64,000 nt of DNA from Circinella umbellata (lineage: Eukaryota; Mucoromycota; Mucoromycetes; Mucorales; Lichtheimiaceae): the NCBI GenBank assembly GCA_025093555.1, contig JAIWNF010000001.1, forward strand, positions 992,001-1,056,000. The letters run 5' to 3'. Position 1 is the first letter of the stretch. Every line of letters begins with the position of its first letter. Both the position numbers and the translations under genes were made by a program. Positions 1 through 11,822 of this stretch are shown piece by piece. The notes below the pieces were generated by a model. The model was not told where the DNA came from and ran no database searches. It saw only the letters and a list, made by a program, of their open reading frames with translations.

Positions 1-1520
1 ATAACCAAATTCAAGTGAATAGAAGACATTACAATCACTATATAAGCACGTTGTAAATATTTATTCATACTTGTACAAAAGTAAATTGAGAATCTATAAA
101 TAAAAAGTGTGTTAAATATACATCTATTACTGTTATTTTTCTTTATTATAACTACCGTTACACTACCTGATAACCAGCCGAGCATATAAATAGTGGAATA
201 AGATATTAAATAGAATGGTGTATCGTTAAGGCAAGTGAGACTAGTTTACTCCCAATGTTTACCACCAGATACAGAAACATCGCTAGACTAGCGATAAATA
301 TAATAAGTATAGTCATCAATCTATCAGAAGGATTACTATACTTATTTTTGACAAATTTGATCGTTTGAATGTATTTCAAGTGATAAAATTTTTTAAAAAG
401 AAGACTAAATTTAAAATTCAGAGAAGGCTTTGAAGTATTTACTGTATATGCGCCCCCTCTCTCATTTAAAAACTATTATGAAAAACACATTTACGTGTAT
501 TATTATTTTTTTATTTCAACTGTAAAGTTTTATTTTGAAGAGCTGATGTCTTCCTAGATAATACATTGATCTTCTTTATATATGTATATATTTTAATTCA
601 TACTAAAATACCAACAACAAAGAAACTATATATGTTCAAAGAACTCAAGTTATTATCTGTTTGTATAGTGTTGGTTACACATATCCATCCTCAAATAAGC
701 CAATAGTCAATGATCACAACCCATCATTTTAACTTCTTTTTTTCGTGCTATAATAGTTTCATATATTGCGCCATAAAAATTTGCTTTTATATATTTTTGG
801 TATGATCATACTCATATTAAAACAGAACATATTTTTCAAGCAAGACATATAAGCTTAAATGGTGATGTTTTTTTTTAGTTTGATATTAAAATTGTATGCT
901 TTATTTATATAAATTAACGTTTGTATAGCGCATTATAAGTAGACACCTTTTGATTTTTTTTTGTTGCTTATACGTACATACCTGGTGAAGCTTTTAATAA
1001 ATTCCTATATAAGAAATATTACCGTTACCTTGGTAAGAATTATAATAATCTTTTAATCTATTAAATAGCGGTCGTTATAGTAGTAATCATAATGTTCGAG
1101 CAAAACAACTTTTATACAAACTAGAAAAAATATATGAGGCTGATGTAAATTATTTCTTGTATACCATATAATGTTAAGATTCAAAGTGTGTACATATTAT
1201 GTTATAATAATTTAACCTTAACTATTTATATGTAAAAGCTGTTTCGTATTTTGGCCATCTTTTTTTTTACGCCAATCTTATTGTGCGTGTTGTGAAAATA
1301 CGTGAGGGCGGGCCACCGGCCTTGAATCATTTACTAATGCGGGCATCTTCGGCTGACCTGTCAACTGGTTACACATAAAAGGTCCAAGCATTTATGCATA
1401 GGGTTATTGTTGTTATTTTTCGTAACCACATCTCATTGGTCATTAACAAAAGTATTTAATTCATACATGAGAATTTTTTTGCTTTCCCTTTTCTCTTTTT
1501 CTTACTTTTTTTAAAAAAAA
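1..1520. other. Intergenic, AT-rich upstream region
   Basis: No credible coding sequence is visible on either strand; reading frames are short and interrupted. The stretch is very AT-rich, with T and A runs. The last few hundred bases, from about 1300, carry a short GC-richer patch (gggcgggccaccgg at about 1307-1320) followed by pyrimidine-rich sequence leading into the F-box gene at 1521. That part is the likely promoter and 5' UTR, by position only. Confidence 0.5.
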
Positions 1521-3529
1521 ATGCAACATTTTATCAATACGTTACCGACAGAGATTTTATATAATATTTTTGATCAATTTTCTTTTAAAGAACGTTGGCG
1601 TCTTTGTCATGTATGTAAAGATTGGCGAGTACTTATGTTATCTTGGAATGGCATGTGGACATACTTATCAAGTAAAAACTACTATAATTTACCAAATGAT
1701 ATTTTACCCTATCAAGAATATATGAAAGGATGTTGGATACGGTGGATTCATTTGGATACTATGAATAATAATGATGAACTTGAAAGATTAATACACTTTT
1801 TATTACGTCAGAATTGTTATGCAATTGAAAAAGGTAAAAAGCGAAAAGAAAAGATGTATAGTTTATTACCCACGCTACTTCATTATTGAGAAGAGGGGAA
1901 AGACTTTTTATTAGTTACTGGTTTTTTGATCTCCATAATAAAAAAAAATATATAGTGAATTTCATTGTACCATGTATAAACCCTATTACATTGTCACGCC
2001 TGGGATTATTATGCAACAAATCGATGACTGATATATATATTGACTTGTCTAACAATCAAATTGATCAGCCTACAGCAAGTACATACAATATTACACTGTA
2101 TATGATTTTAAACTATTTCCAAAACCTGATCCAGTTACATTACACCGGTCCAATACGAGATGAACTAGTAACACTATCTTCTTTAACAACACCAGATAAA
2201 GAATTCAAACATCAGCATCTTAAATATCTTACACTTCAAATATACAATGCAGAAGGAAATCTTGATCTGAATCAATTTATATCTGCTACACCATCTATCG
2301 AAAAATTACGTCTCAATTTTGAATCCGTTAAACATACGATAATATCATTGTTATCATCTATTATTTCAAATAATCATTGTCCCAATTTTTCAACATTAAC
2401 ACTATACAGCCAGAATAAAGATAGCATACAATTTACTGATCATGGAAACGATCTATGGGCAAATACAATAACACAAAAACATAACAACGAAAATAATAGT
2501 AATTCAGGGTTACAGCATTTAATACTGTATGATCCATTCGAAAAGCATTACACAACAATACAACAAATATTACGCTTCATCATTCCACAATCCCATCAAA
2601 CATTAAAAACACTAGATATATCAGGAGCTTATAAAATACACGGAAACGAAACTATGGAAATTTTATCACAACACGTATTTCCTCTACTGACACGATTTTA
2701 TCTCATCAACGAACGTTGTTATAATCTAATGGCATATGGAAGTTTACATCATTTTAAAACATTTGCAGAACATTCGGTACCCAATTTGATTAATTTTAAA
2801 TTAACTGGACTTGACAGTGATTACCATATGGAACTTCCCTATCTTGCAACATCAACAAAATATTTACAAGAAATATATTTGGAAGATTGTCCAGAAATTG
2901 ATTCAAGCACGTTGAAATTATTTTTTGAACAACTTGGGAGTAGTAACAGGGACGCTCCTTGTTATTGTGGTATTACAAATAATAGTCATTGCAAAAATGA
3001 GAATGATGACCATCCATTAAGACGGGAAGTTACGACAACAAATAAACGCAACAATCATCTTCATTATGATCAAAAATTAAAAAATAACATCAATAGAAGA
3101 AGAAGAATGACCAAGACCACATTCCGAAATATACCTGGTGTTAATTTTAATGTATTACAAACACTTTTTCAAGAATGTGATGTGGAAGAATTAATTATTC
3201 ATGAATGTGATGGATTGGATATGAATGATGTTGGAAAACTTCTTTTTGAGAGCGACAATAATTGCATTATTTCTCGATTCAAAAAATTAGATTTGATATT
3301 GACGTATTATGAACCAAGGTATTATTTTTTTACATCCAAACTACCTATTTATCCAAATCCACAAATAATTCAGGAGACTTTAGTGAAGTTGGATGCAAGT
3401 TGTATGGAATGGCGGTTGGAATTTAGAGATTATTCTCAAGTAGCTGTGCGTAATAATGATAATAATGAACCAGCTACTCAGGTTTACAATCATGTTGAAT
3501 ATCGTAAAACGAGGAAAACTATCGATTAG
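1521..3529 (+). CDS. F-box/leucine-rich-repeat-like protein, 2 exons
   Basis: This is a probable substrate adaptor of an SCF ubiquitin ligase. The N-terminus carries an F-box: residues 7-40 contain LPTEILYNIFDQF and a following helix with CHVCKDWR, the pattern that binds Skp1. The remainder is a long, LRR-like alpha/beta region with repeated L..L.L and CPEIDS/ECDVEELIIHECDG segments, expected to bind a substrate that cannot be named. Two open frames are joined by a likely intron at 1856-1914 (gtatag...tttttattag), which restores the frame and gives about 649 residues. A second donor at 1834 is possible, so the junction is not certain. The start ATG follows an A-rich leader. A second F-box/LRR gene of similar length lies at 55.6-57.5 kb. 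F-box identity is well supported; the target is unknown. Confidence 0.82.
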
Positions 3530-3897
3530 TTAGATAAAATGTACATAGTCATGGTCGTTCTGTAATATTTATATATATGATGTATTTCACTGTTTCCACC
3601 TCCCGAATAATAACAACCCTCATTCAAATAAATGTATGTGCATATATATACGTAATTCTGAATCCTGGACTCAAAAATCAATGATAGAAGCGATACTATG
3701 TTTTATTTACAAGTTGCACACTGACTGATATTTTCCTTGTATTCCGCACAATACACATTTTTATACTACACCAAAAAAGCTACAGTATATCAAATATGAA
3801 AAACTATGGAAGACGATTGAATAATGAAAAAAAGAGTGTATGTTATATTTTATATAGAGTGACAAAAAAAACATTATTATTTTATAAATAAAAAGCT
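3530..3897. other. Convergent intergenic (two 3' ends)
   Basis: The F-box gene (+) and the reductase gene (-) end tail to tail here. The sequence is AT-rich, with AATAAA-like hexamers on both strands (for example aataaa near 3628 on plus, and tttatt near 3881 read on minus), consistent with opposed polyadenylation regions. No gene is seen. Confidence 0.5.
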
Positions 3898-5443
3898 TTA
3901 AATCTTTGAATTCTTGATAGGAATCAAAGGTACAACAACTTTTCCTTTATTCTTTCCAGAATGTAAATATTCAACACCTTGAGCTACTTGATCAATACCA
4001 TTTAATCCAGCAGTATCAGTTTCAATCTTTAATTGACCATTCATAAGTAACTTGACCAATTTTTGCATATGAGATCCGTATAAATGAGTATAATCAGGTA
4101 AAAAGAAACCTGCTACTGTACGTGATTTGCCAAGTAATTTGAGTGTATTCACTTGATCACCTTGCATACCAGATCCAGCTGAATATGTTGATACAGTTCC
4201 AATAACAATTAAGCGACCTTTAATAGCCAAACTATTTATCATTTAATTAGAAGGCTTCTTTTTTTTTGCTCTGTATATATTCAGAATTATTCTTTACCTG
4301 TTTAAACAAGTGTTAAAGAAAGAACCACCAACACTTTCAAAAACAATATCAACACCCTTTGGATATTCGTTCTTAAGAACTGATTTGAAATCTTCTTTTT
4401 TATAATTAATTACTCGATCACAACCTATAGACTATAAAATTATTTAGCCAATTTTCCTTTTTTTGCCTCTTCATAAATAAGTCCTTATATCATTTTATGA
4501 TATATTACCTTAAGCATAGCACCTTTTTCATCACTTGAGCAAGTACCAATAACATGATTACCAGCTAATTTAGCAAGTTGAACAGCAATTTGACCAGCAC
4601 CACCAGCAGCTAATATATAAATATAATATAAATATAAATTACTATTAATCCATTATATTCAAAAGTTCCTTAACCATAAAAAAAAAGATTTTTTTTTTTA
4701 CCTGCAGTAACCAATACAGTTTCACCATTTTTCATTCTACCCGTTTCTTCAAGAGCAATAGAAGAGGTTAAACCCGAAGTTAAAAGTGATAAGAGTTCAA
4801 TTCTTGAACTTGGTACTTGAATGACAGCTTTATAAGAAGTTTTCATATATTCTGCAAATGCACCATATTGTCTATATAAAAATATAAAATTTAAAAATTC
4901 AATATTAACTTTGGCCTTTTCTTTTTTTTTCTTTTTTTTTTGACTTACGCGACAAGAACATAACTACCAATAGCTTCTTTTGGTACTGCAGATCCAACTT
5001 GAACAATTTGACCCAAAGCTTCAAAACCAACATCAAATGGTCTAATAAAATAAAATAAAATAAATAATGTTTATAAAGTTTTAAAATTTCACCTTGTTAT
5101 AAGGTTGTGAAACAAAAACTTACGGTTTAATATTAGGTACATATTTAGCATTTGTATAGTTCACATCAGAAGCATTGATACCCAAATATAAATTCTTTAC
5201 AATGATATGATGAGGTTTAAGATTCTTTGTTAAATCATTATATTTAGTTTCAATAACTCTTGTGACCTTGGTGAAATCGTTACCAATTTCAATAGCTTGA
5301 ACTTTTTTGAAGGTTGTTGGTGTACTAAAAAAAAAAAAGTTGAATACACTTTAGTTAGTTAAAAAAAGAACAACCAGCCTTTTTGATTATTATTATTATT
5401 ATCTAACGACCCCGTTTTTTTTTCTATCTAATATTTACCTCAT
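3898..5443 (-). CDS. ZADH2/PTGR3-like zinc-binding dehydrogenase family reductase, 7 exons
   Basis: This is a medium-chain dehydrogenase/reductase, most like prostaglandin reductase 3/ZADH2, an NADPH-dependent enone/quinone reductase. Splicing gives exons 5439-5443, 5041-excluded intron, 5124-5324, 4949-5041, 4702-4871, 4509-4609, 4298-4431 and 3898-4231, all GT-AG and closing in frame to 345 residues. Diagnostic blocks are [20 protein letters not shown], the nucleotide-binding [54 protein letters not shown] and KGRLIVIG. These match the animal ZADH2 family nearly block for block. The family lacks the catalytic zinc of true alcohol dehydrogenases, and none of the usual zinc ligands is evident. 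The first coding exon is only 5 nt (ATG AG). The C-terminus is NSKI, resembling a peroxisomal PTS1 tripeptide; animal ZADH2 ends in SKL. The gene is probably transcribed divergently from the gene at 6106. Confidence 0.93.
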
Positions 5444-6105
5444 TATGATGCTTGTTATAAATAAAAAAGTTAGTTTATGCAAGGATGGAGACGTCTAATT
5501 CTCTTTTTTATAAGGTGACACACATTTTTTTTTCGACTGCAAAACTGCTTACAAAGCGAAATGAAATGGAAGGGAAAAAAAGACCGCTACTATAATAAAC
5601 TACTTTTAGAAATGCTACATCATCAAAATTACACGAGTGAATTACAATTTGATAATACAAAATCACCTTGAGTTTTGTATTTTATTTATTTATTTATGTT
5701 TGTTACACGTAAAATGTCAAAAAAGATGATGACTACGCAAATGCGTTAACAGTTTTATTAGTAGGACAATCTTACTAGATTTAATGTCTGTAACCATAAC
5801 GACTCAGTAAAAAAAAAAAGTTTATGTTTCCATTAATAATGATAAAAAAGGTTGTTCTTGTAGGTCTACGCCACAATCAAATAGAAAAACCCATATAAGT
5901 CCTTGCTCAGCATATTTCATCCAACTCAAATAACTGTTTACAACAACATTATGCTATTATATCCTTATCCATTTGTCAGGTGGTCAAATCGTTATTAGTA
6001 TATATGATACGTATAAATATGATCATAAAAAAATAGAAAGAGAAAGTGTAAAACACTTTAATCTATTTTTTTTTTCTTTTTCTCTTTTTACATACGTAAA
6101 ACAAT
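5444..6105. other. Divergent intergenic (promoters of reductase and small membrane-protein gene)
   Basis: This lies between the start of the minus-strand reductase and the plus-strand small membrane protein. It contains T/A runs and a short GC-containing patch (ggtctacgccacaatc at about 5861), but no reading frame that looks coding and no recognised operator. It is likely to hold both promoters. Confidence 0.45.
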
Positions 6106-6808
6106 ATGGACGGTGGAGAAATTTTTGGATGGATATGGTTTGCTCTTTGTGCATCACCCTTTGCAGGTGTCGCGTTATATTTTATATTTATGGGACTACC
6201 TCTTCTATTGAAACTTATTTGTAAGTAAATTTTATATATCTCTCTATTTCAGAAAACAAAAACAAAAAGTATTCTTTTTCACTTTTCAATATCTAAAATC
6301 AAAGCTATTTTTAGATAAAGGGTTATATAAAATTCGAGTATTTCATTTAATATATTATTTGACACCCAATGAATTCAAATATGATCCAGAACAACCTTTA
6401 GGAAATCAAAATTTATCAGATGCATTCTTATGTTCTTGTTGTAATTCTTCTTTATTATTATATCAATCATGTCGTGGATTTAATCGAATCATCATTGATA
6501 AGTTTCGTAATTTATTTCATTGTCTTTGTGGTTGTATTATACGACGAAGAGAAAGACGACAAACAAGGAATAATGATTTAGAACTTCCAATAGCTCATCC
6601 TTTACCACAAGAATTATTATCAAAAGACAATTATAATATGAGTGATACAACAATAGAAGAAAAACAAAAATATAATGAAGAAGATTCGAAAATAAGTCCA
6701 CCTGAACCAGCAGTATTTTTAACAAATCCGCCACGTGTAACTCCAATGTCTACAACAACAAATCTTAATACAGAATCATCATCGTCATCTTCAAATACAG
6801 CAGTCTAA
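6106..6808 (+). CDS. Small cysteine-rich single/double-TM protein, 2 exons, unknown function
   Basis: I do not recognise the family. Exon 1 (6106-6220) starts MDGGEIFGWIWFALCASPF and encodes one strongly hydrophobic segment (about residues 7-38) ending LPLLLKLI. The intron is 6221-6314 (gtaagt...tttttag). Exon 2 (6315-6808) continues in frame (YKGLYKIRVF) to give about 202 residues. After the membrane segment comes a cysteine cluster (CSCCNSS, then CRGF, then CLCGCIIRRRERR), which looks like a juxtamembrane palmitoylation or metal-binding patch followed by a basic stop-transfer-like stretch. The C-terminal ~90 residues are hydrophilic, Pro/Ser/Thr-rich and probably disordered. Splice phase and the ATG context support a real gene. 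The function is open. Confidence 0.68.
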
Positions 6809-8282
6809 CAATACCTGATTCGAATAAACAATTTGCGCAGCCACAGGATTACACTCATAAAGTCCCACACACACGTTGACATCTAAAACTGAGCCACATA
6901 AAATGAAACGATCCATTGATTAGGTGATAGCTCAGCAATATATATATTCATACGTACCTTACCAATCCGAAAAAAAAATACAACAGACGATGAACAAAGA
7001 ATTGTATATATTTATAAAGTGTATTAATACGAAGTTTCTTTTTTATTATATAAACAATGTATACATAAGTAAAAATAGTTACATATAATTGATAAAAAAA
7101 AACAATAAAATAGTAATAAAAAAACATCATGATATAGAAATTAAGAGGTGCTTATATAACATCATTATGGATATTGGCATTTTGGTATTAAGTCCTTTTG
7201 ATTGAACATTTTTCTTTATATCATAATATATACATTTTGGAAAGGAAGTATTCCATATAAAATGATTTGGCTATGGAATTAACTCGGTGAGACGGAGGGT
7301 GTATGTATCTGTCATGTGAATAATCTTTGTAAATAAAAAGCACCTTCTTTTCCAAAACTTGATATACCTGAATACATAGAAAAGTTAGAACAGGTTTTTT
7401 GTTTTTTTTTTTTTTTCAAATTTAAATAAAGTTTTGCTATCTTGCACACGTACAAACATGAAGAGCAGCCGAAACGAAAGTGTAAATAGACAATGTACAA
7501 ATGTACAAAAAAAATCGCTATGGCATACTTCCCCTCCACAAAGAAATAAGTTTTTTTTTTGGGGGGGGGAGTGCATCTTTTTGTTGATTCATTAAGAAGT
7601 TTTAATATTAATTAACAAACATCATTATTTAGAATCATATGAATACTTACTTTCTATTTATTTATTATTGATGATTTACCACTTGGAAAAGAAGAGAAAT
7701 TTTAAGTTACCATGGATGATGAATCGGTCCGTGCCAATGTAGTACAAACAGTTCCAGGGAGGTACTGTTACCATTGGTCATCCTATACTAGAACATAGCA
7801 TATACAAATAATAATTACCATGATCTACTTACAACTAATGATTATTGAAAACAAAACAAAAAAACAAGTGATGAATTACATTAGATTATTTAAAAATTAT
7901 GACTTATATTCCAGACTCTAACTTGTTAATTGAGACTGCATGTATAACGAACGAAAAACAGAGTTACCAAGTTAAGAAAAAAAAAAGTGAGTCGGGTAAC
8001 TTATTTATATATGTTTGTGTATTTGTATATGTAAAATATGGACAATGAGATAGAAGCGCATAATAGTAACTTGTTTATTACACATAATTTTTTTTTTATC
8101 TTTCTGTGTAAACTTAAAGAGCCACACTCCCTGAAACGTATCAAAACTAATTGATGAAACACGTAAAGCACAAACAAAAACAAAGCAAAGCACAAAAAAA
8201 AATATAAATTTCCTTAATTTTTTTTTTAAAAAAAAGTCTCTCTCTTTTTCTTCTCTTTCCACTTTTTTTTTCTAAAAAAATT
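6809..8282. other. Intergenic, low complexity
   Basis: Nearly 1.5 kb contains only short frames in poly-A/poly-T-rich sequence, including a G9 run near 7561-7569. Translations of these frames are Phe/Lys/Tyr-rich and have no domain signature, so I do not annotate them. The last ~80 bases are pyrimidine-rich and lead directly into the ATG of the MFS gene at 8283, so they are probably its core promoter and leader. Confidence 0.5.
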
Positions 8283-11163
8283 ATGCCTTTAGGAAGATTT
8301 CTACAACCACCAGAACAACAGTATCATCAACAACATCGACAAACTTCTATAAATGAAAATGATGATATAAATGAATCAAGTTCATTATTACAATCTGCTT
8401 CATCATCTCTTCATCAAGATGAATATTATGAAACAAGTTCAACAAGTGATATGGATGCGGAGTCTACTATAAGTTATGCTACATTTCATACTGTTAAAGA
8501 ACCAGAGCAGCACTTAATTGAACGTGGTCTTTTATTTGATCATAACAATGATGAAGATGACGCGATTGTACTTCCTTTAGAGGAACACAGTAATTCATCA
8601 GAAAATAAACACATAAATAAAATAATGCTTGTCTTTTGGTAAATTAAAAGCATCGCTCTTTTTCTTTTTTTTTTCCCTCCATGTATAAATGATCAAATGT
8701 TAACCACTTTTATATATAGTCTTTGTATAAGTGTAGGATCTTTGGGTCTTGATACTGGTATTGTTTTATTATTACTTAATACAATAAGTACAGAATTTCA
8801 ATGGTACGTACGTAGAAAATAATAATAATAATCTTTTTTTTTCAAATGTAAAAATAATTGACATTTTACATAGTTCAAATCTTGGTGTTTGGATTCATTT
8901 AGCATATCTTTTTGGTTGTTTATTTTCTCAACCATTGTGTAAGTCCATATATAATAAAGAGTTCTCTTTTCTCTCTCCTTTATTTCTCTCCTTTATAAAA
9001 ATGATTGACAAGCATGATACTAAAGAACCCAACAAAAAATACTTTTGGGGGGGGGAATGTACATAACTTTATATAGGCAGGAATTTAGTTAATACTATAG
9101 GTCGAAAAACACTTTTAGTTATTGCCCAATGTTTATTCTTGATTGGATCACTGTCATGTAGTGCAACACAAGATATGATGCAAATAGTTCTATCAAGAAT
9201 GATTGCTGGATTAGGAGGTGGAATGTTACTTCCGTTATCTTCTATTGTTATATCCGATCTCACTTTATATGATCAACAATCTTCTACTTTTGTAATGATT
9301 TATTATGAACGATATCATTTATTTGTTCGAACAGCTCCTGCAGTAAGTTTTTTTTTTTGATATATATTTACATGTCTTTATATATTCATTACTTAAAATT
9401 ATATAATATATAGCTGGGATTGGTATTAGGACCTTATGCTGCAGGAATTATTAATGAATGGATAGGATGGCGTTATTGCTTTTATATAAACTTAATTCCA
9501 TGCTTAATAACACTTTGTTTATATATGTTTTGGTTACCCAATTATAATCATCATCAAGGTCATTATATAACAAAAAACAAGAAAAAGAAAACAACTTTCA
9601 ATGGAAATAGTAGTACTACACATAACAACGAGGACTATTCTACTATCAGTGGGGGTGACTATTTGGGGACCCTTTTATTAGTTACAGCCACTGTTTCACT
9701 TGTCACTGGTATTGCACTGGGTGGAAACTTGTTGGATTGGAATCATCCAGTTATCATTTTATTATTTTCAATAGGTGGATCTATTGGTGTCTTTTATTTT
9801 ATTTATGAAAATAAATATGCATCCAATCCAATGATACCCAATCCAATTTCATTACAAGACATATCTACAATTCTGATTCAATTTACTACTTGGTCAAGTT
9901 TTATTATGATGATGTATTTAATACCACAGTTTTTTATGGTAAGTTGTGAAAATATTAAGCAAAAAAAAAAAAAAAAAATTGGTTAAATAATTAAAGGAGG
10001 GAAGGAAGGAGTGGATGGAGAGAATAATTCTTTTTTTCAGACATACGTATTTTTTCTCTTTCTCTTTTTATTATATATGGAAATTATGTACATTTTTGTA
10101 TAGAAAAAAAAGACCATAATTTAAATTTGTGGAGGGGTGTTACATATTATATATATATATTGTGTATATATAGAGAGAAAAGAAAAAAGATGGTTTGTGC
10201 GTCATATACACGTAAGCAATTTTAATTAATTAACAATAACTATTTAAAAAGGGAGTAAAACAACAAAAAACATCTTTGGCAGGTTTATGGAGTATTCCTT
10301 ATTTAGCATCATTTATGATTACTACTCTTATAACTGGATGGTATCATTATTTTACTTTGTATTCATGTGTGACACGTGGCAAAACCAGTCGTTGGGTGAT
10401 AAATAAATGGATTTTAGTAATCATTAGCCTGTTTCATATGGGAATAACATTGATTACAAGTAAATGGTGGAATCAAGATACTTTCCCTATCATTTTAATT
10501 TTAACAGAAATAGGGTATGGATATATAACAGGAACTCTTATATCTACTATTCTTGTTTATTATGATTTCTTTTCTTTTATTCATATGAATAATTATAATC
10601 ATAATGAGATAACAGTATTACAACAACAACAACAAGATCAAGGTATGACAAATAAATTGTTTGTATTTATATATATACGTATAAAAGGCGGGGTAAAAAA
10701 ACAAGATAGATGATAATACATGAAAAGAAAAAGTTAAATGTTACTAAATAAACTTTTCTTTTTTAGATATACCATCAATAATTTCTACAATGTATATTAT
10801 TCGTACATTAGGAGAACTTTTTGGTATAACATTTGCATCAGCTATTTTACAAACTAATTTAAAAACAATATTAGATCAAGAGATTTCTGAACCTAATGTA
10901 AAAAAATATTATTTTAATTAATCGGGAGGAGAGGGTATTACAAGAACAAGAAACTAAATTTTTAATTTCATATCATATTTTAGGTGATTGAACATATTCG
11001 AACATCAATTTCTGATATTCATACACTTTCACCACTACTACAATCTATTGTCCAAAAAGCATTATTATTATCTATACAAAACTCTTTTTTTTATTATGGA
11101 ACAACATGTGCTATTATTGGTTTTATTGCCACTTTATTTATTCAAACTAAAAAATTATCATAA
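8283..11163 (+). CDS. Major facilitator superfamily transporter, DHA2/vacuolar basic amino-acid (VBA)-like, 8 exons
   Basis: This is a predicted 14-TM proton-coupled antiporter. Exons: 8283-8638, 8720-8803, 8874-8938, 9077-9342, 9414-9938, 10252-10642, 10767-10897 and 10984-11163. All junctions are GT-AG and phases close to 665 residues. Residues 1-118 are a hydrophilic Gln/Ser/Glu-rich cytosolic tail. The MFS core begins SVGSLGLDTG, has the loop 2-3 motif NTIGRKTLL, then GLGGGMLLPLSSIVISDL, LGPYAAGIINEWIGWRY (motif C region) and a late TMYIIRTLGELFGITFASAI. These are typical of the DHA2 drug:H+ and Vba vacuolar families. The 313-bp intron before exon 6 is the longest and uses an A-rich acceptor; it was chosen because it restores GVKQQKTSLAGLW in frame. 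The loop after motif A departs from the usual RG/YQ residues. Substrate cannot be inferred. Confidence 0.88.
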
Positions 11164-11822
11164 AATAAAATAAACTTTAAAGTGAATATATTATACACCA
11201 TAACCTTATATGTATATATATATATATAAATATTTGTACTCACCTTTTTTTTCTTAATTATCCTCATTAATTAAAGTTACAAGTTTTTTTTTCTGTCTAA
11301 CGATAATAACTAAACTATTTTTCATCAAAAAAAAAAAAAAACGTTTGGAAAATGGGAGGAGTTTTTTTATTGTTTTCGAATCAAAAAAGAACAAAGAGTC
11401 CAGAGCAAATATATATAGATGATAAAAAAAATTACACCATTCCCTATTTATTTATTTTATATGGATCGGGAAAATGATTTTCTGGACTGAGACAAAAAAA
11501 AAAACTGATTGAAATGAATAGAATGAAACAACGTTGTATATATATATATGTGTGTGTGTGTGTGTGAAAATGAGAAGGAGGAAGAGATAGTGGGTAGGTG
11601 AGTGTGGTGTATATATTTATATACAGTATAAAAATAATAATAATAATAAAATTGTCGTGGGTTTTTTTTGTTAGATTATTCACAAAAACAAAGATACAGA
11701 ATAAAATAGATATATAAGGTAGAAATAAAATAGATAATGGAAGTAAATAGTAAAATAAAAACATATAATAATAATAATAAAGAATCGGTGGATGGGAGTG
11801 GGGGAATATTGAATCCTCATCA
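11164..11822. other. Convergent intergenic with microsatellites
   Basis: This is the shared 3' region of the MFS gene (+) and the claudin-like gene (-). It contains TA and GT dinucleotide runs (about 11212-11229 and 11539-11566), A14 near 11328 and several ATT/TAA trinucleotide runs. The minus-strand open frame across it is Tyr/Ile/Phe repeat translation of these runs and is not considered a gene. Confidence 0.5.

Noticed and set aside
7312..8262. Minus-strand ORFs of 60-85 codons
   Set aside because: Phe/Lys/Tyr-rich translations of poly-A/T tracts, mutually overlapping, without any domain or splice support.
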